Below are positions 7,468 to 16,044 of a DNA stretch of 36,769 nucleotides, one piece after another. The DNA is from Bradyrhizobium sp. 164 (GTDB lineage: Bacteria; Pseudomonadota; Alphaproteobacteria; Rhizobiales; Xanthobacteraceae): contig NZ_JADPKA010000085.1 in assembly GCF_023073715.1 (NCBI RefSeq), positions 1-36,769 on the forward strand, given 5' to 3'. Made by a program: the position numbers and the translations under genes. Position 1 is the stretch's first letter; the number at the start of each line of letters is the position of its first letter. Below the pieces are notes generated by a model, which made no database searches, had not been told where the DNA came from, and saw only the letters and a program-made list of their open reading frames with translations.

Positions 7468-9030
7468 ATGTCCGATCCGCTCCACGCATCGTCCCCGGCT
7501 TGTGCGCAGACGCTACGGGCACTGTCGCGCTATCCCGACCGCACCGCTTTCGCCTGGCCTGAGGGATCGCTGAGCTATCAGGGCACCATCGACCTGATCG
7601 GACGCATGCAGGCTGTGTTCATGCGGCTTGGATTGCAGCCCGGCGCGCGCGTCGCCTTCCTCACCGCCAACCGCGCCGACACCTGGTGCGCGGGCGTTGC
7701 TGCGCAATTGGCGCGGCTCTGCATCACCTGGCTGCATCCTCTGGGATCGCTGGACGACCAGCTGTTTCAGCTGGAGGATTCCGAGGCCGAGATGCTGGTG
7801 GTCGATGCGGCCGCCTTCCGCAACCGCGGCGGCGAACTCGCCGCGAAGGCCGGCCGGCTCAAGGCGGTCTTCACCATGGGATCCGCGGATTATGGCGTCG
7901 ATCTCTTGCAGGCGATCGAGATCGAGGGCCACGCCAGCGCGCTGTGCCTCGCCGGCCCCGACGATCTCGCCACGCCGAACTACACCGGCGGCACGACCGG
8001 TAAATCCAAGGGCGCGCTGCGCTATCACCGCGAGAACGCCGGAGCTGCCGGCGCGATCCTCGCCGACTTCGAGATCCCCGACGCCGCGCGCTATCTCACG
8101 GTCGCGCCGATCAGCCATGTCGCGGGCACGAAGGTGCTGCCGACCTTGATGCGCGGCGGCACCGTGCACATGCTCAAGAGTTTCGATCCCGAGGCCATGC
8201 TGGCGACGATTGCGCGCGAGCGCATCAACTTCACGCTGCTCGTGCCGACCATGATCTATGTGCTGCTTGATTATCCCGCGCTCGGCAGGACCGATCTGTC
8301 TTCGCTCGAGCTGGTGCTTTATGGCGCCTCCGCGATGTCGCCGAGCCGGCTGGTCGAGGGCATCGAGCGCATCGGGTCGGTGTTCTCGCAGCTTTACGGG
8401 CAGACCGAATGCTATCCCGTCTCGGTGCTGCGCAAGGCGGATCACGATCCCAAGACACCGGAGCTGTTCCTGTCCTGCGGCTTCCCGATCGCGGCCTGCG
8501 AGGTCAAGATCCTCGACGACAACGACCAGGAGGTGAAGACGGGCGAGCCGGGCGAGATCTGCGTGCGCGCGCCGCACGTGATGGCGGAGTACTGGAAGCG
8601 GCCGGACATCACCGCCGATACGCTGAAGAACGGCTGGGTCCACACCGGCGACATTGCGCGCATGGACGAGCGTGGCTACATGTTCATCCTCGACCGCAAG
8701 AAGGACATGATCGTCTCCGGCGGCTTCAACATCTTCCCGCGCGAAGTCGAAGACGTGCTGTCGCAGCATGCCGACATCGCCATGGTCGCTGTCGTCGGCA
8801 TTCCCGACGAGAAATGGGGCGAGGCCGTCACCGCCATTGTCGTGCCGCGCGAGGGCGCAAGGCCCGATCCGGACGAGTTGATCAACCTGGTGAAGACGCG
8901 CAAGGGCTCGGCGCACGCGCCCAAGCAGATCCAGTTCGTCAAGCAGCTGCCGATGACCGGCGTCGGCAAGGTCGACAAGAAGGTGCTGCGCGCCAGCTTC
9001 TGGAGCGGGCGCGACCGGATGGTGGGGTGA
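7468..9030 (+). CDS. AMP-forming acyl-CoA synthetase/ligase
   Basis: ATP-dependent acyl-CoA synthetase of the ANL superfamily, 520 residues from ATG 7468 (AGGAAG site; an in-frame ATG at 7438 is possible). Motifs are in the expected order: the P-loop YTGGTTGKSKG (about 172-182), YGQTE (310-314), HTGD (392-395) with the ATP ribose-binding Asp, the DRKKDMIVSGGFNIFP hinge, and the C-terminal catalytic Lys in TGVGKVDKK (about 501). Substrate chain length cannot be read. Neighbouring thioesterase and nitronate-monooxygenase genes suggest a fatty or unusual organic acid. Convergent with the thioesterase. Confidence 0.88.
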   Translation: MSDPLHASSPACAQTLRALSRYPDRTAFAWPEGSLSYQGTIDLIGRMQAVFMRLGLQPGARVAFLTANRADTWCAGVAAQLARLCITWLHPLGSLDDQLFQLEDSEAEMLVVDAAAFRNRGGELAAKAGRLKAVFTMGSADYGVDLLQAIEIEGHASALCLAGPDDLATPNYTGGTTGKSKGALRYHRENAGAAGAILADFEIPDAARYLTVAPISHVAGTKVLPTLMRGGTVHMLKSFDPEAMLATIARERINFTLLVPTMIYVLLDYPALGRTDLSSLELVLYGASAMSPSRLVEGIERIGSVFSQLYGQTECYPVSVLRKADHDPKTPELFLSCGFPIAACEVKILDDNDQEVKTGEPGEICVRAPHVMAEYWKRPDITADTLKNGWVHTGDIARMDERGYMFILDRKKDMIVSGGFNIFPREVEDVLSQHADIAMVAVVGIPDEKWGEAVTAIVVPREGARPDPDELINLVKTRKGSAHAPKQIQFVKQLPMTGVGKVDKKVLRASFWSGRDRMVG

Positions 9031-9108
9031 GCGAATGTCGCGAGATGCGACGCAGCGTCCATGCCTTCGCGGAGCATGACAGCGAAGCTGGGGCGCGGGC
9101 TTGCCCCC

Positions 9109-9882
9109 TCACCGCTTCTCGATCACCAGGCTCTGCACCGCCCGGCCGAAATAGCCTTGCCGGTCAGCCAAGCGCGACATTGCCAGCCCCGCGCCTTCTG
9201 GGCCGATCCAGGAGTCGCCATCGAGCAGGATCCACTCGCCGACCGGCTGACGTGCGAAGCTGATGGTGAGGTCGGCGTTGATGTAGGTCCAGGCGCGGAA
9301 ATCCAGCGTCGAGGCGGTGCCGTTGGAGAAATCGGCGGCGACCACGGCGCGCATGGCCTGCGAGATCGCCTCGCCCTCGATCAGCGGATGATCAACGCGA
9401 AACCAGATGGCGCCGGCGCCGGCTTGACCGAAGCGGCCGCGCGCTGCACGCATCGAGACCGAGCGCACGAACGGGCTAGTGGCGGCGTGACCGTCCTCGG
9501 CCAGGGAGTCCTCCGGCGAGGGCAGCGTCACCGCTAGCTCCTTGACGTCCTCGGGCAGCGACAGTGCTTGGCGTCTGATCTTGAGCACGGTCGCACCGAC
9601 GACCTGCACACCATCGGCCAGCAGCTTGATCTCGCAGAGCTGGATCTTGCGGCCCTCGCGCAGGACCTCGGTCACAATCGAGAGCGGCGCCACCGGCACC
9701 GGACGCATCAGATCGATCGTGACGCGCGCGATATCCATCGGCATCGGCGTCGGAATGCGTTCGGCCGCCCACGTCACCAGCGATGCCGGCGCCGAGCCGT
9801 GCTGCATGCGACGGTCCCAGGGTCCGGCGGCGTCCGGGCTGGTGACGACGCTGTTGCCGTCGACGCGGTAGATGGGAGGCAT
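9109..9882 (-). CDS. TesB-like double-hotdog acyl-CoA thioesterase-family protein
   Basis: Protein of 257 residues with two hotdog halves as in TesB-like (4HBT_3) proteins. The N-terminal half contains HGSAPASLVTWAAE and VTIDLMRPVPVAPL; the C-terminal half contains DFRAWTYINADLTISF and WILLDGDSWIGPEGAG. Family members hydrolyse acyl-CoA to free acid and CoA, in the cytoplasm. It starts 22 bases after the stop of the nitronate monooxygenase gene on the same strand, so the two form an operon. Together with the convergent acyl-CoA ligase this could form an activation/release pair for one acid. Exact substrate unknown. Confidence 0.8.
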   Translation of the reverse strand: MPPIYRVDGNSVVTSPDAAGPWDRRMQHGSAPASLVTWAAERIPTPMPMDIARVTIDLMRPVPVAPLSIVTEVLREGRKIQLCEIKLLADGVQVVGATVLKIRRQALSLPEDVKELAVTLPSPEDSLAEDGHAATSPFVRSVSMRAARGRFGQAGAGAIWFRVDHPLIEGEAISQAMRAVVAADFSNGTASTLDFRAWTYINADLTISFARQPVGEWILLDGDSWIGPEGAGLAMSRLADRQGYFGRAVQSLVIEKR

Positions 9883-9904
9883 GCTGCACTCGAGCTCGGC
9901 GCGA

Positions 9905-10873
9905 TTACAACGGCGGATCGATCGCTTCGTCGTATTCCTTCTTGAAGCGCGCGATCATTTCGGCGGCGGGCACGATGCCCTCGACGCTGCCGATGCCCTG
10001 GCCCGAGCCCCAGATCTCCTTCCAGGCCTTCGGCTTGGCGCGTTCGCCGGAGGCGTCGGTGCCGAAGTTCATCTTGGAGGGATCGGAGGTCGGCAGGTCG
10101 TCCGGATCCATCCCGGCGGCGAGGATCGAGGGTTTCAGATAATTGCCGTGCACCCCGGTGAAGAGGTTGGAATAGACGATGTCGTCGGCGCTCGAGCCGG
10201 CGATCATCTCCTTGTACTTGTCGACGGCGTTGGCTTCCTTGGTCGCAATAAAGGCCGAGCCGATATAGGCGAAATCTGCACCGAGGATGCGCGCGGCGCG
10301 GATCGCCTTGCCGTTGCCGATCGCGCCCGACAGCGCGATCGGCCCGTGGAACCATTTTCGCGTCTCGGCGACGAAGGCGAGCGGCGAGATGGTGCCAGCA
10401 TGGCCGCCGGCGCCGGCCGCAACCAGGATGAGGCCGTCGGCGCCCTTCTCGATCGCCTTGTGCGCGAATTTCTGGTTGATCACGTCGTGGAAGACGATGC
10501 CGCCCCAGCCGTGCACGGCCTGGTTCAGCTCCTCGCGCGCCCCGAGCGAGGAGATGATCATCGGCACCTTGTACTTGGCGCAGAGCTGCATGTCGTGATC
10601 GAGCCGGTTGTTCGATTTGTGCACGATCTGGTTGACTGCGAACGGCGCCGACGGCTTGTCGGGATGCGCGCGGTCATAGGCCGCGAGTTCCTCGGTGATC
10701 CGCGCCAGCCATTCGTCGAGCAATTCCGGCGGCCGCGCGTTCAGCGCCGGAAACGAGCCGACCACACCCGCCTTGCACTGCGCGATCACGAGATCAGGCA
10801 CCGAGATGATGAACAGCGGCGAACCGATCACCGGGATCGACAGGCGCCCCTTAAACAAGGCAGGCATGGACAT
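9905..10873 (-). CDS. Nitronate monooxygenase-family protein, catalytic His present
   Basis: Flavin-dependent monooxygenase family protein of 322 residues; known members oxidise alkyl nitronates such as propionate-3-nitronate to the carbonyl compound. It has the family start IPVIGSPLF, the AAGAGGHAG motif with the proposed catalytic His (about 158), LSGAIGNGKAI for FMN phosphate binding, and LGADFAYIGSAFIAT. ATG 10873 has GAGAGGA about ten bases upstream; ATG 10867 is a weaker alternative. First gene of a two-gene operon with the thioesterase. Related to, but clearly diverged from, the paralog at 6388-7353. Confidence 0.88.
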   Translation of the reverse strand: MSMPALFKGRLSIPVIGSPLFIISVPDLVIAQCKAGVVGSFPALNARPPELLDEWLARITEELAAYDRAHPDKPSAPFAVNQIVHKSNNRLDHDMQLCAKYKVPMIISSLGAREELNQAVHGWGGIVFHDVINQKFAHKAIEKGADGLILVAAGAGGHAGTISPLAFVAETRKWFHGPIALSGAIGNGKAIRAARILGADFAYIGSAFIATKEANAVDKYKEMIAGSSADDIVYSNLFTGVHGNYLKPSILAAGMDPDDLPTSDPSKMNFGTDASGERAKPKAWKEIWGSGQGIGSVEGIVPAAEMIARFKKEYDEAIDPPL

Positions 10874-11011
10874 TGCGGAACGGTCCTCTCTTGGCGGTCA
10901 CACGGTTGGGATTATACCAACAAGGCAATCTTTCCACTGTCAAGTATTGCGTTTTGGCGCCGTGGCGAATGCGGTTACCGCAATTCCAAGGCGCGGAATT
11001 CGCGCTTCATA

Positions 11012-11100
11012 AGTCAGTGCGAGCGACGCGAAGCAATCCGGACTATCTGCGCCGAGAGACGCTGGATTGCTACGTCGCAAGGGCTCCTCGCAATCCAGGC
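11012..11100. repeat. Bradyrhizobium-type interspersed repeat, copy 1
   Basis: Imperfect copy of an element also seen at 24181 and 28731. Shared pieces are GCGAAGCAATCC, then a GAGAC core, then CTGGATTGCT, TCGTCGC-like bases and CTCCTCGCAAT. This copy has lost the clean GTCATTGCGA end (it begins AGTCAGTGCGAGCGA). It fills the gap between the nitronate monooxygenase start and the aspartase stop. The sequence style matches intergenic repeats I associate with Bradyrhizobium genomes. Confidence 0.6.
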
Positions 11101-11122
11101 GAGAGCTGCGGATGGCCGACAG

Positions 11123-12523
11123 CTACGAAATCAAATCCGGATTGATCAGCCGCTCGAACGAGAACATCTCGTCCCATTTCTCCTGCGTCAGCAGCCTGCG
11201 CTCGATTACCACGATCTGGTGCAGCGACTTGCCGCTCTTGTAGCCCTCGCGTGCGATCTCGGCGCATTGCTTGTAGCCGAGCAGGGGCTTCAGCACCGTG
11301 ACGATACCGAGCGAGTTCAGCACCATGTTGCGGGTGTGCTCCTCGTTGGCAGTGATGCCGACGACGCAATTTTCGCGCAGGCTGTTGACCGCGCGCTCCA
11401 TGGTGCGGATCGAGAAGAACAGCGCAAACGAGATCACCGGCTCCATCACGTTGAGCTGGAGCTGGCCGGCGCTTGCGGCCAGCGTCACGGTGGTGTCGAG
11501 GCCGATGACCAGGAAGCTGGTCTGGTTGACCACCTCCGGGATGACGGGATTGACCTTGCCAGGCATGATCGAAGAGCCCGGCTGAAGCTGCGGCAGGTTG
11601 ATCTCGTTGAAGCCGGCGCGCGGACCGGAGGCGAGCAGGCGGATGTCGTTGCAGATCTTCGTCAGCTTGCTGGCGGTGCGCTTGAGGACGCCCGAGAGCT
11701 GCACATAGGCGCCGGTATCGGAGGTCGCCTCGACGAGATCGCCGGCGAGAACAAACTCGACGCCGGTCAGCGCGCTCAGGTGCCGGACCGCGAGCTTGGG
11801 ATAGCCGACGGCGGCGGTGACGGAGGTGCCGATCGCAGTGGCGCCGAGATTGATCTCGCGCAGCAGCGCACGGGCCTCGGAGATGCGATCGACCTCCTCG
11901 CCGATCGTGGTGCCCCATCCACGGAATTCGGCCCCCAGCGACATCGGCACCGCGTCCTGAAGATGCGTGCGGCCCATTTTCAGCACACGATCGAATTCGC
12001 GGCCCTTGGCGAAGAAAGCTTCCTGGAGCTGGCGCAACGCCGTCATGTAGCTCTCGAGCCGCAGGATCAGCGCCAGGCGAAAGGCGGTCGGATAGGTGTC
12101 GTTGGTGGACTGGCCGTAATTGACGTGATCGTTGGGGCTGACGTGCTGGTAATCGCCCTTCGCAAAGCCGAGCGATTCCAGCGCGAGGTTGGCGATCACC
12201 TCATTGGCGTTCATGTTGGTCGATGTGCCAGCACCGCCCTGGATGAAGTCGGTGACGAACTGGTCCATCATATCGCCGGCAATCACGCGGTCGCAGCCCA
12301 GGATGATCGCGTCCGCAACCTTGGCGTCGATCGCGCCGAGATCGCGATTGGCCATGGCGGCCGCCTTCTTCACGTAACCAAGCGCCTTCACGAAGTAAGG
12401 CTCCTGGTTCATCGGAATGCCGGTGATGTGGAAGTTCTCCTTCCCGCGGATGGTCTGGACGCCGTAATAGATGTCGTCGGCGATGTCACGCTGCCCGAGG
12501 AAGTCCTGCTCCGTACGGCTCAT
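11123..12523 (-). CDS. aspA: Aspartate ammonia-lyase
   Basis: Cytoplasmic enzyme converting L-aspartate to fumarate and ammonia, 466 residues, the normal length. The family signature GSSIMPGKVNP (catalytic Ser loop) is present, as are GGAGTSTNMNANEVIAN and the MGRTHLQDAVPM substrate-binding segment. ATG 12523 is chosen because AAGGAG lies six bases upstream; the longer frame to 12559 has no site. Aspartase and class II fumarase are close relatives; the SNRTEQDFLG-like start (SRTEQDFLGQRDI) and overall wording favour aspartase. It may supply fumarate/ammonia during amino-acid use. Followed upstream on the same strand by an unrelated secreted protein gene. Confidence 0.9.
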   Translation of the reverse strand: MSRTEQDFLGQRDIADDIYYGVQTIRGKENFHITGIPMNQEPYFVKALGYVKKAAAMANRDLGAIDAKVADAIILGCDRVIAGDMMDQFVTDFIQGGAGTSTNMNANEVIANLALESLGFAKGDYQHVSPNDHVNYGQSTNDTYPTAFRLALILRLESYMTALRQLQEAFFAKGREFDRVLKMGRTHLQDAVPMSLGAEFRGWGTTIGEEVDRISEARALLREINLGATAIGTSVTAAVGYPKLAVRHLSALTGVEFVLAGDLVEATSDTGAYVQLSGVLKRTASKLTKICNDIRLLASGPRAGFNEINLPQLQPGSSIMPGKVNPVIPEVVNQTSFLVIGLDTTVTLAASAGQLQLNVMEPVISFALFFSIRTMERAVNSLRENCVVGITANEEHTRNMVLNSLGIVTVLKPLLGYKQCAEIAREGYKSGKSLHQIVVIERRLLTQEKWDEMFSFERLINPDLIS

Positions 12524-12560
12524 AGGCGCTCCTTGTTGCATGCGCGCAACGTCGATCACG

Positions 12561-13097
12561 TCAGTTCTGGCATAGCGCGCTGGTCACGAAAGTATCGGTG
12601 CGGCAATCGTCCGGCTTGCGTTGCCGGCCCGGAATCAGGACCTTGGCCGAGCATTTCTCGGCGGAGTCGGCGTTCAGGCTCTTGCCTTCCTTATAGCCCT
12701 TGCTCTGGCAGAGCTGGTCGGCCGCCTGCTTGCAGTCGGGCGCGCCGTTCGCGGAGGCCGGACAGGCCACGCGCCCCGAGACCATGGTGGACGGTTTCGC
12801 CAGTCGCGACAAATCGTTCATGGTCTCGCCCGGGCTTTTGATCGGCGGCAGGATCGAGGGCAGCTTGTCGAACAGCTTGCCCATTTCGTTGATCAGCCCG
12901 GGATTTTCCTCGCGCGCCGGCGGCGCCGAAGGAGCGGGCGTCGACGGCGGCGGCGCGGCCTGCGTCCCCTGCTCCTGGAGGCCGAGCGCGGGCGCAGCTT
13001 GCGTCCACGCCGGCGTGGCGGCACGAAGCAGGAGCCAAGGCACGACGAATATCAGCGTCCCCAGCCGCAGGACCGGATTGCCGGATCGACCCATCAT
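12561..13097 (-). CDS. Secreted hypothetical protein with conserved cysteines
   Basis: Unrecognised 178-residue exported protein. It has an N-terminal signal segment (about residues 10-32, cleavage probably after PAWTQA), a Pro/Ala-rich linker, and a C-terminal domain with six Cys (VACPASANGAPDCKQAADQLC, then KC, DDC and LC). These could form disulfides in the periplasm. The style matches proteins restricted to Bradyrhizobium and relatives. It lies 37 bases before the aspartase start on the same strand, and the two may be co-transcribed. Confidence 0.65.
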   Translation of the reverse strand: MMGRSGNPVLRLGTLIFVVPWLLLRAATPAWTQAAPALGLQEQGTQAAPPPSTPAPSAPPAREENPGLINEMGKLFDKLPSILPPIKSPGETMNDLSRLAKPSTMVSGRVACPASANGAPDCKQAADQLCQSKGYKEGKSLNADSAEKCSAKVLIPGRQRKPDDCRTDTFVTSALCQN

Positions 13098-13145
13098 GAC
13101 GGCAACCGTAGCCGAAGCCGGCCCGGTGGCAAAGCCGCCGCACCC

Positions 13146-13727
13146 TTAGATCAACTTGATCGCGACGACGAAGCCGAGCACCAGCACGATCGCGCCGATC
13201 GCGACCCACAATCCGAGATGCTTCTCGATCCTGACCCGGATCCAGTCGCCGTAGCGGTTGAGCAGGATCGCGACGACGAAGAAGCGTCCGCCGCGCGCGA
13301 CGATCGAGCACAAGATGAACAGGACGATGTTGTAGCCGGCAAAGCCCGAGGTGATGGTGACGAGCTTGTAGGGGATCGGCGTCAGCCCCTTGAGCAGGAT
13401 GATGATCGCACCCCATTCCGCATAGGAGGCGCGGAAAGCATCGACCTTGCCGCCGAGGCCATAGACCTGGATCAACCATTGGCCGACCGAGTCGAACAGC
13501 AGCGCGCCGATGGCGTAGCCGACGATGCCGCCGAGCACCGAGGTCGCGGTGCAGATCGCCGCATAGACCCAGGCGCGCTGCGGGCGCGCCAGCGACATCG
13601 GGATCAGCATCACATCCGGGGGGACCGGAAAGAACGAGCTTTCGGCGAAGGACACGGCTCCCATGATCCAGAGCGCGTAGGGCTTGTGGGCGGCGTCGAT
13701 GCACCAGTCGTAGATACGTTTCAGCAT
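13146..13727 (-). CDS. VTT/DedA-family inner-membrane protein
   Basis: Integral membrane protein of about 193 residues from ATG 13727. It contains the family marks: SFAESSFFPVPPDVMLIP near the N-terminus, GGIVGYAIGALLF, and KGLTPIPYKLVTITSG, followed by hydrophobic helices and a C-terminal membrane span (about 170-192). Family proteins (YqaA/DedA, now linked to undecaprenyl-phosphate or phospholipid flipping in other bacteria) keep acidic and Arg residues in the membrane; Glu in FAESSF and the Pro-rich re-entrant loops are visible here. Specific substrate unknown. ATG 13748 is an alternative start. Confidence 0.8.
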   Translation of the reverse strand: MLKRIYDWCIDAAHKPYALWIMGAVSFAESSFFPVPPDVMLIPMSLARPQRAWVYAAICTATSVLGGIVGYAIGALLFDSVGQWLIQVYGLGGKVDAFRASYAEWGAIIILLKGLTPIPYKLVTITSGFAGYNIVLFILCSIVARGGRFFVVAILLNRYGDWIRVRIEKHLGLWVAIGAIVLVLGFVVAIKLI

Positions 13728-13794
13728 GGCGCCGCGATGAAGCACCATGGGACGGATTTGTCCATCGCGAGTTTTGTGACGTTTTCGTCGCGCT

Positions 13795-14199
13795 TTAGTG
13801 GCGCTTTCGCGCGGCACGGCCCTCGATCGCGACAATTGGCCGCCTTGAGGCAATGCGCGGTGACGCAACTTTGGGCAATTTCACCGGTGATTTCGGCAGC
13901 TTCTCGGCGATGCCGAGCATGTCTTCACGCCGCGTCATCTCCCGCCAGACGTCCTCGGGACGCACCCCCGCCGACGCCCACAGCACGGTAAGATTGTAGA
14001 GCAGATCGGCGCTCTCCCGGATCACGGCCTCGCTATCGCCATTGACCGCATCGATCACGACCTCGATGGCCTCTTCGGCCAGTTTCTTCGCCATTTTGGA
14101 AGGGCCGCGCTGAAACAGCCGGGCCGTGCGCGATGTTGCCGGATCAAGATCTCTGGCCGCGAGCACAGCCAGATATAGCCGCTCAAGCGAATCACTCAT
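13795..14199 (-). CDS. hisE: Phosphoribosyl-ATP pyrophosphatase-like protein (HisE/MazG fold)
   Basis: Predicted all-alpha NTP pyrophosphatase, 134 residues from ATG 14199. HisE hydrolyses phosphoribosyl-ATP to phosphoribosyl-AMP and PPi, the second step of histidine synthesis. The metal-binding pattern is visible: KKLAEEAIEVVI (Glu 42, 43, 46) and RESADLLYNL (Glu 62, Asp 65). The length exceeds a usual HisE by about 25-30 residues because of a basic tail (RRPIVAIEGRAARKRH). No other histidine gene is nearby, so it could be a stand-alone or second copy, or a housekeeping nucleotide pyrophosphatase. Symbol given by family resemblance. Confidence 0.75.
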   Translation of the reverse strand: MSDSLERLYLAVLAARDLDPATSRTARLFQRGPSKMAKKLAEEAIEVVIDAVNGDSEAVIRESADLLYNLTVLWASAGVRPEDVWREMTRREDMLGIAEKLPKSPVKLPKVASPRIASRRPIVAIEGRAARKRH

Positions 14200-14248
14200 G
14201 GTACTCAAACTACTCTAAAGCAATGGCGAGCGCGTTAACGCCCGGCAA

Positions 14249-14292
14249 TAAAAGCAACGACAGGCCGGCGCAGCAAGCGCGACGGCCTGTCG
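14249..14292 (-). terminator. Intrinsic terminator after the Tyr/Gly-rich protein gene
   Basis: Perfect 10-base inverted repeat CGACAGGCCG (14258-14267) and CGGCCTGTCG (14283-14292) with a further GCGC/GCGC pair inside. On the minus strand it is followed by the T-rich TTGCTTTTATT (complement of 14247-14257). It lies 23 bases after the stop of the gene at 14315-14683. Confidence 0.75.
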
Positions 14293-14314
14293 GCGTTGCG
14301 CATAGGGCCGGCGG

Positions 14315-14683
14315 CTAGTAGCAGTTGGTGTAATAGCCTTGGCCGCAGAACTCGGACGGAGCCGTTCCGCCATAGCGCTGATATTGGTAGTTGGGGCCCG
14401 GACCATAATAGGGACCGTAAGCAGGGCGGCTGTAATAGACTGGCCCGCCGTAATAGCCATAACCCGGATCGTAGTCATAGGCATAGGCATCACGGGTGGC
14501 GGCAATGGCGAGACCTGTGCCGATGGCGGCCAAAGCTGCAGCTGCGGCCACGCCGCCTCCGCCGCCATGCCAGTGGCGGCCGCCGGCGTATGAAGCGGTC
14601 GGAGCAATCGCGGTCAGCGCCAGCGCCGTCGCGGTGGCAAGAACGGCCTTTCGGCCCGCAAACGTGGAGAATCGCTCAAACAT
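14315..14683 (-). CDS. Small secreted Tyr/Gly-rich protein
   Basis: Exported protein of 122 residues; ATG 14683 has a strong AAGGAGG site nine bases upstream. A signal peptide (about 1-33, ending TASYAGG) is followed by a His/Gly patch (GGRHWHGGGGG). Then comes a hydrophobic Ala-rich stretch that may insert in a membrane, and a tail very rich in Tyr, Gly and Pro (YDPGYGYYGGPVYYS, YGPYYGPG). It ends in a short segment with two Cys (EFCGQGYYTNCY). Proteins of this kind are common small envelope proteins in Bradyrhizobiaceae; the role is unknown. Monocistronic, with its own terminator. Confidence 0.7.
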   Translation of the reverse strand: MFERFSTFAGRKAVLATATALALTAIAPTASYAGGRHWHGGGGGVAAAAALAAIGTGLAIAATRDAYAYDYDPGYGYYGGPVYYSRPAYGPYYGPGPNYQYQRYGGTAPSEFCGQGYYTNCY

Positions 14684-14912
14684 ATCTTGGGCCCTCCTTT
14701 GGGACCTGGAATGGACGCCTGCGGACAGGCTCATGCCTCTCAAACCCGCATAACCTAAGTTGGGTTCCCCAACCCCAACACAAGCTGAACGGGGTTGCGT
14801 AACGATGCCGCAATCGCCGCTCATCCGCCGTTCATGTTGGCGCGGAAAGACTGATCGCCAGCCGGCGCTGCGAGCGTCACGAAACCATAACAATGCCGGA
14901 CCGGCGCAATTG

Positions 14913-15962
14913 ATGTCGGAATTCAAGACGATCGCTCTTCGTTGCCTGCTGGCTCTCTCGATTTCGCTTGCGACACTAATTGCACGCGATGTGAGCGTGG
15001 CCGAGACCGTCGCCCCATCCGTTGCAATTCACTTCACCTTCGATCGCCCATTGGACGCGAGCATGGCGCCGTTCTTCCTGGCCGCAAAGGACGGCAGGTT
15101 CGGCGCCGAGCATCTCAGCGTGTCCTTCAACACCGCAGCCGGATCGTCGGAAGCCCTCGCGCGCCTCGCCAAGGGCGACAGCGAGCTCGCGCTCGTCGAC
15201 ATCAACGAGCTGATCCGCTTTCGCGACAAAGACCATGCGGCGCCGATCAAGGCCGTGTTCGTGCTGTTCAACCGCGCGCCCTATGCGATCGTCGCGCGCA
15301 AGAGCCGCGGCATCCACCTCCTGTCCGATCTCGACGGCAAGACCGTCGGCGTCGCCGACAGCGACCTGTCGATGCGGCTGTGGCCGGCACTGGCGCAGCA
15401 GAACGGCATCAATGCATCGCGGGTCAAATTCCACAAGATCAGTGCGGCGGTGCGCGAGCCGATCCTCTCCGCGGGCCAGGTCGATGCGGTCGCCGGCTTC
15501 AGTTACCTGTCGGCGGTGAACCTGCGCGACCGCGGCGTGCCCGCGGCCGATCTCGTCGTGCTGCGCTATGCGGATTACGGCTGCGAAGCCTACGGCTTCG
15601 CCGTGGTGGTCAATCCCGCCTTCGCCGCAGCAAAGCCGGATGCCGTGAAGGGCTTCGTCCGCGCCTTGATCGCGGGCGTCAACGCAACCGTGATGGAGCC
15701 GGGGCGCGCGGCGGAGGAGGCCGCCAGCCGCATCGAGGACGGCGACCGCAACCTGGAGCTGGAGCGCCTGCGCACCGCACTCGCTGACAACATCCTGACC
15801 GACGAGGTCAGGCGCAACGGCCTCGGCGGCGTCGACCCGGCGCGCCTCGAGCGCTCGATCGGCCAGGTCGCGCAGGACTTCAAATTCCGCAATCGACCGG
15901 CGGCGGCCGAGATCTTCGACGACCAATTCCTGCCGCCGCTGGCCGGACGGGTGATCAACTGA
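14913..15962 (+). CDS. ABC transporter substrate-binding protein, SsuA/THI5 family
   Basis: Predicted periplasmic binding protein of 349 residues from ATG 14913. The signal peptide spans about 1-32 (hydrophobic ALRCLLALSISLATLIA, then ARDVSVAE). The mature part has the pattern of the SsuA/NMT1 family: LDASMAPFFLAAKDGRF, SVSFNTAAGSSEALARLAKGDSELALVDINELI, DLDGKTVGVADSDLSM, and GQVDAVAGF. Family members bind sulfonates, nitrate-like ions, or pyrimidine/thiamine precursors; the ligand here cannot be told. No permease or import ATPase lies beside it: the next gene is an exporter, so it is an orphan binding protein or serves a distant transporter. Confidence 0.85.
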   Translation: MSEFKTIALRCLLALSISLATLIARDVSVAETVAPSVAIHFTFDRPLDASMAPFFLAAKDGRFGAEHLSVSFNTAAGSSEALARLAKGDSELALVDINELIRFRDKDHAAPIKAVFVLFNRAPYAIVARKSRGIHLLSDLDGKTVGVADSDLSMRLWPALAQQNGINASRVKFHKISAAVREPILSAGQVDAVAGFSYLSAVNLRDRGVPAADLVVLRYADYGCEAYGFAVVVNPAFAAAKPDAVKGFVRALIAGVNATVMEPGRAAEEAASRIEDGDRNLELERLRTALADNILTDEVRRNGLGGVDPARLERSIGQVAQDFKFRNRPAAAEIFDDQFLPPLAGRVIN

Positions 15963-16044
15963 GCAAAACTGAAAGCTTCCGCTGTATCTCGCCGGCATCC
16001 CTGCTTAGAATACGAAGTCCGTCGTCGCCGAGTTCCTCGCCCGC

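Noticed and set aside
9872..12841. A 989-codon open frame on the plus strand
   Set aside because: It runs antisense across the nitronate monooxygenase and aspartase genes, is rich in Arg, Asp and His with no domain, and is a typical by-product of high-GC codon use.
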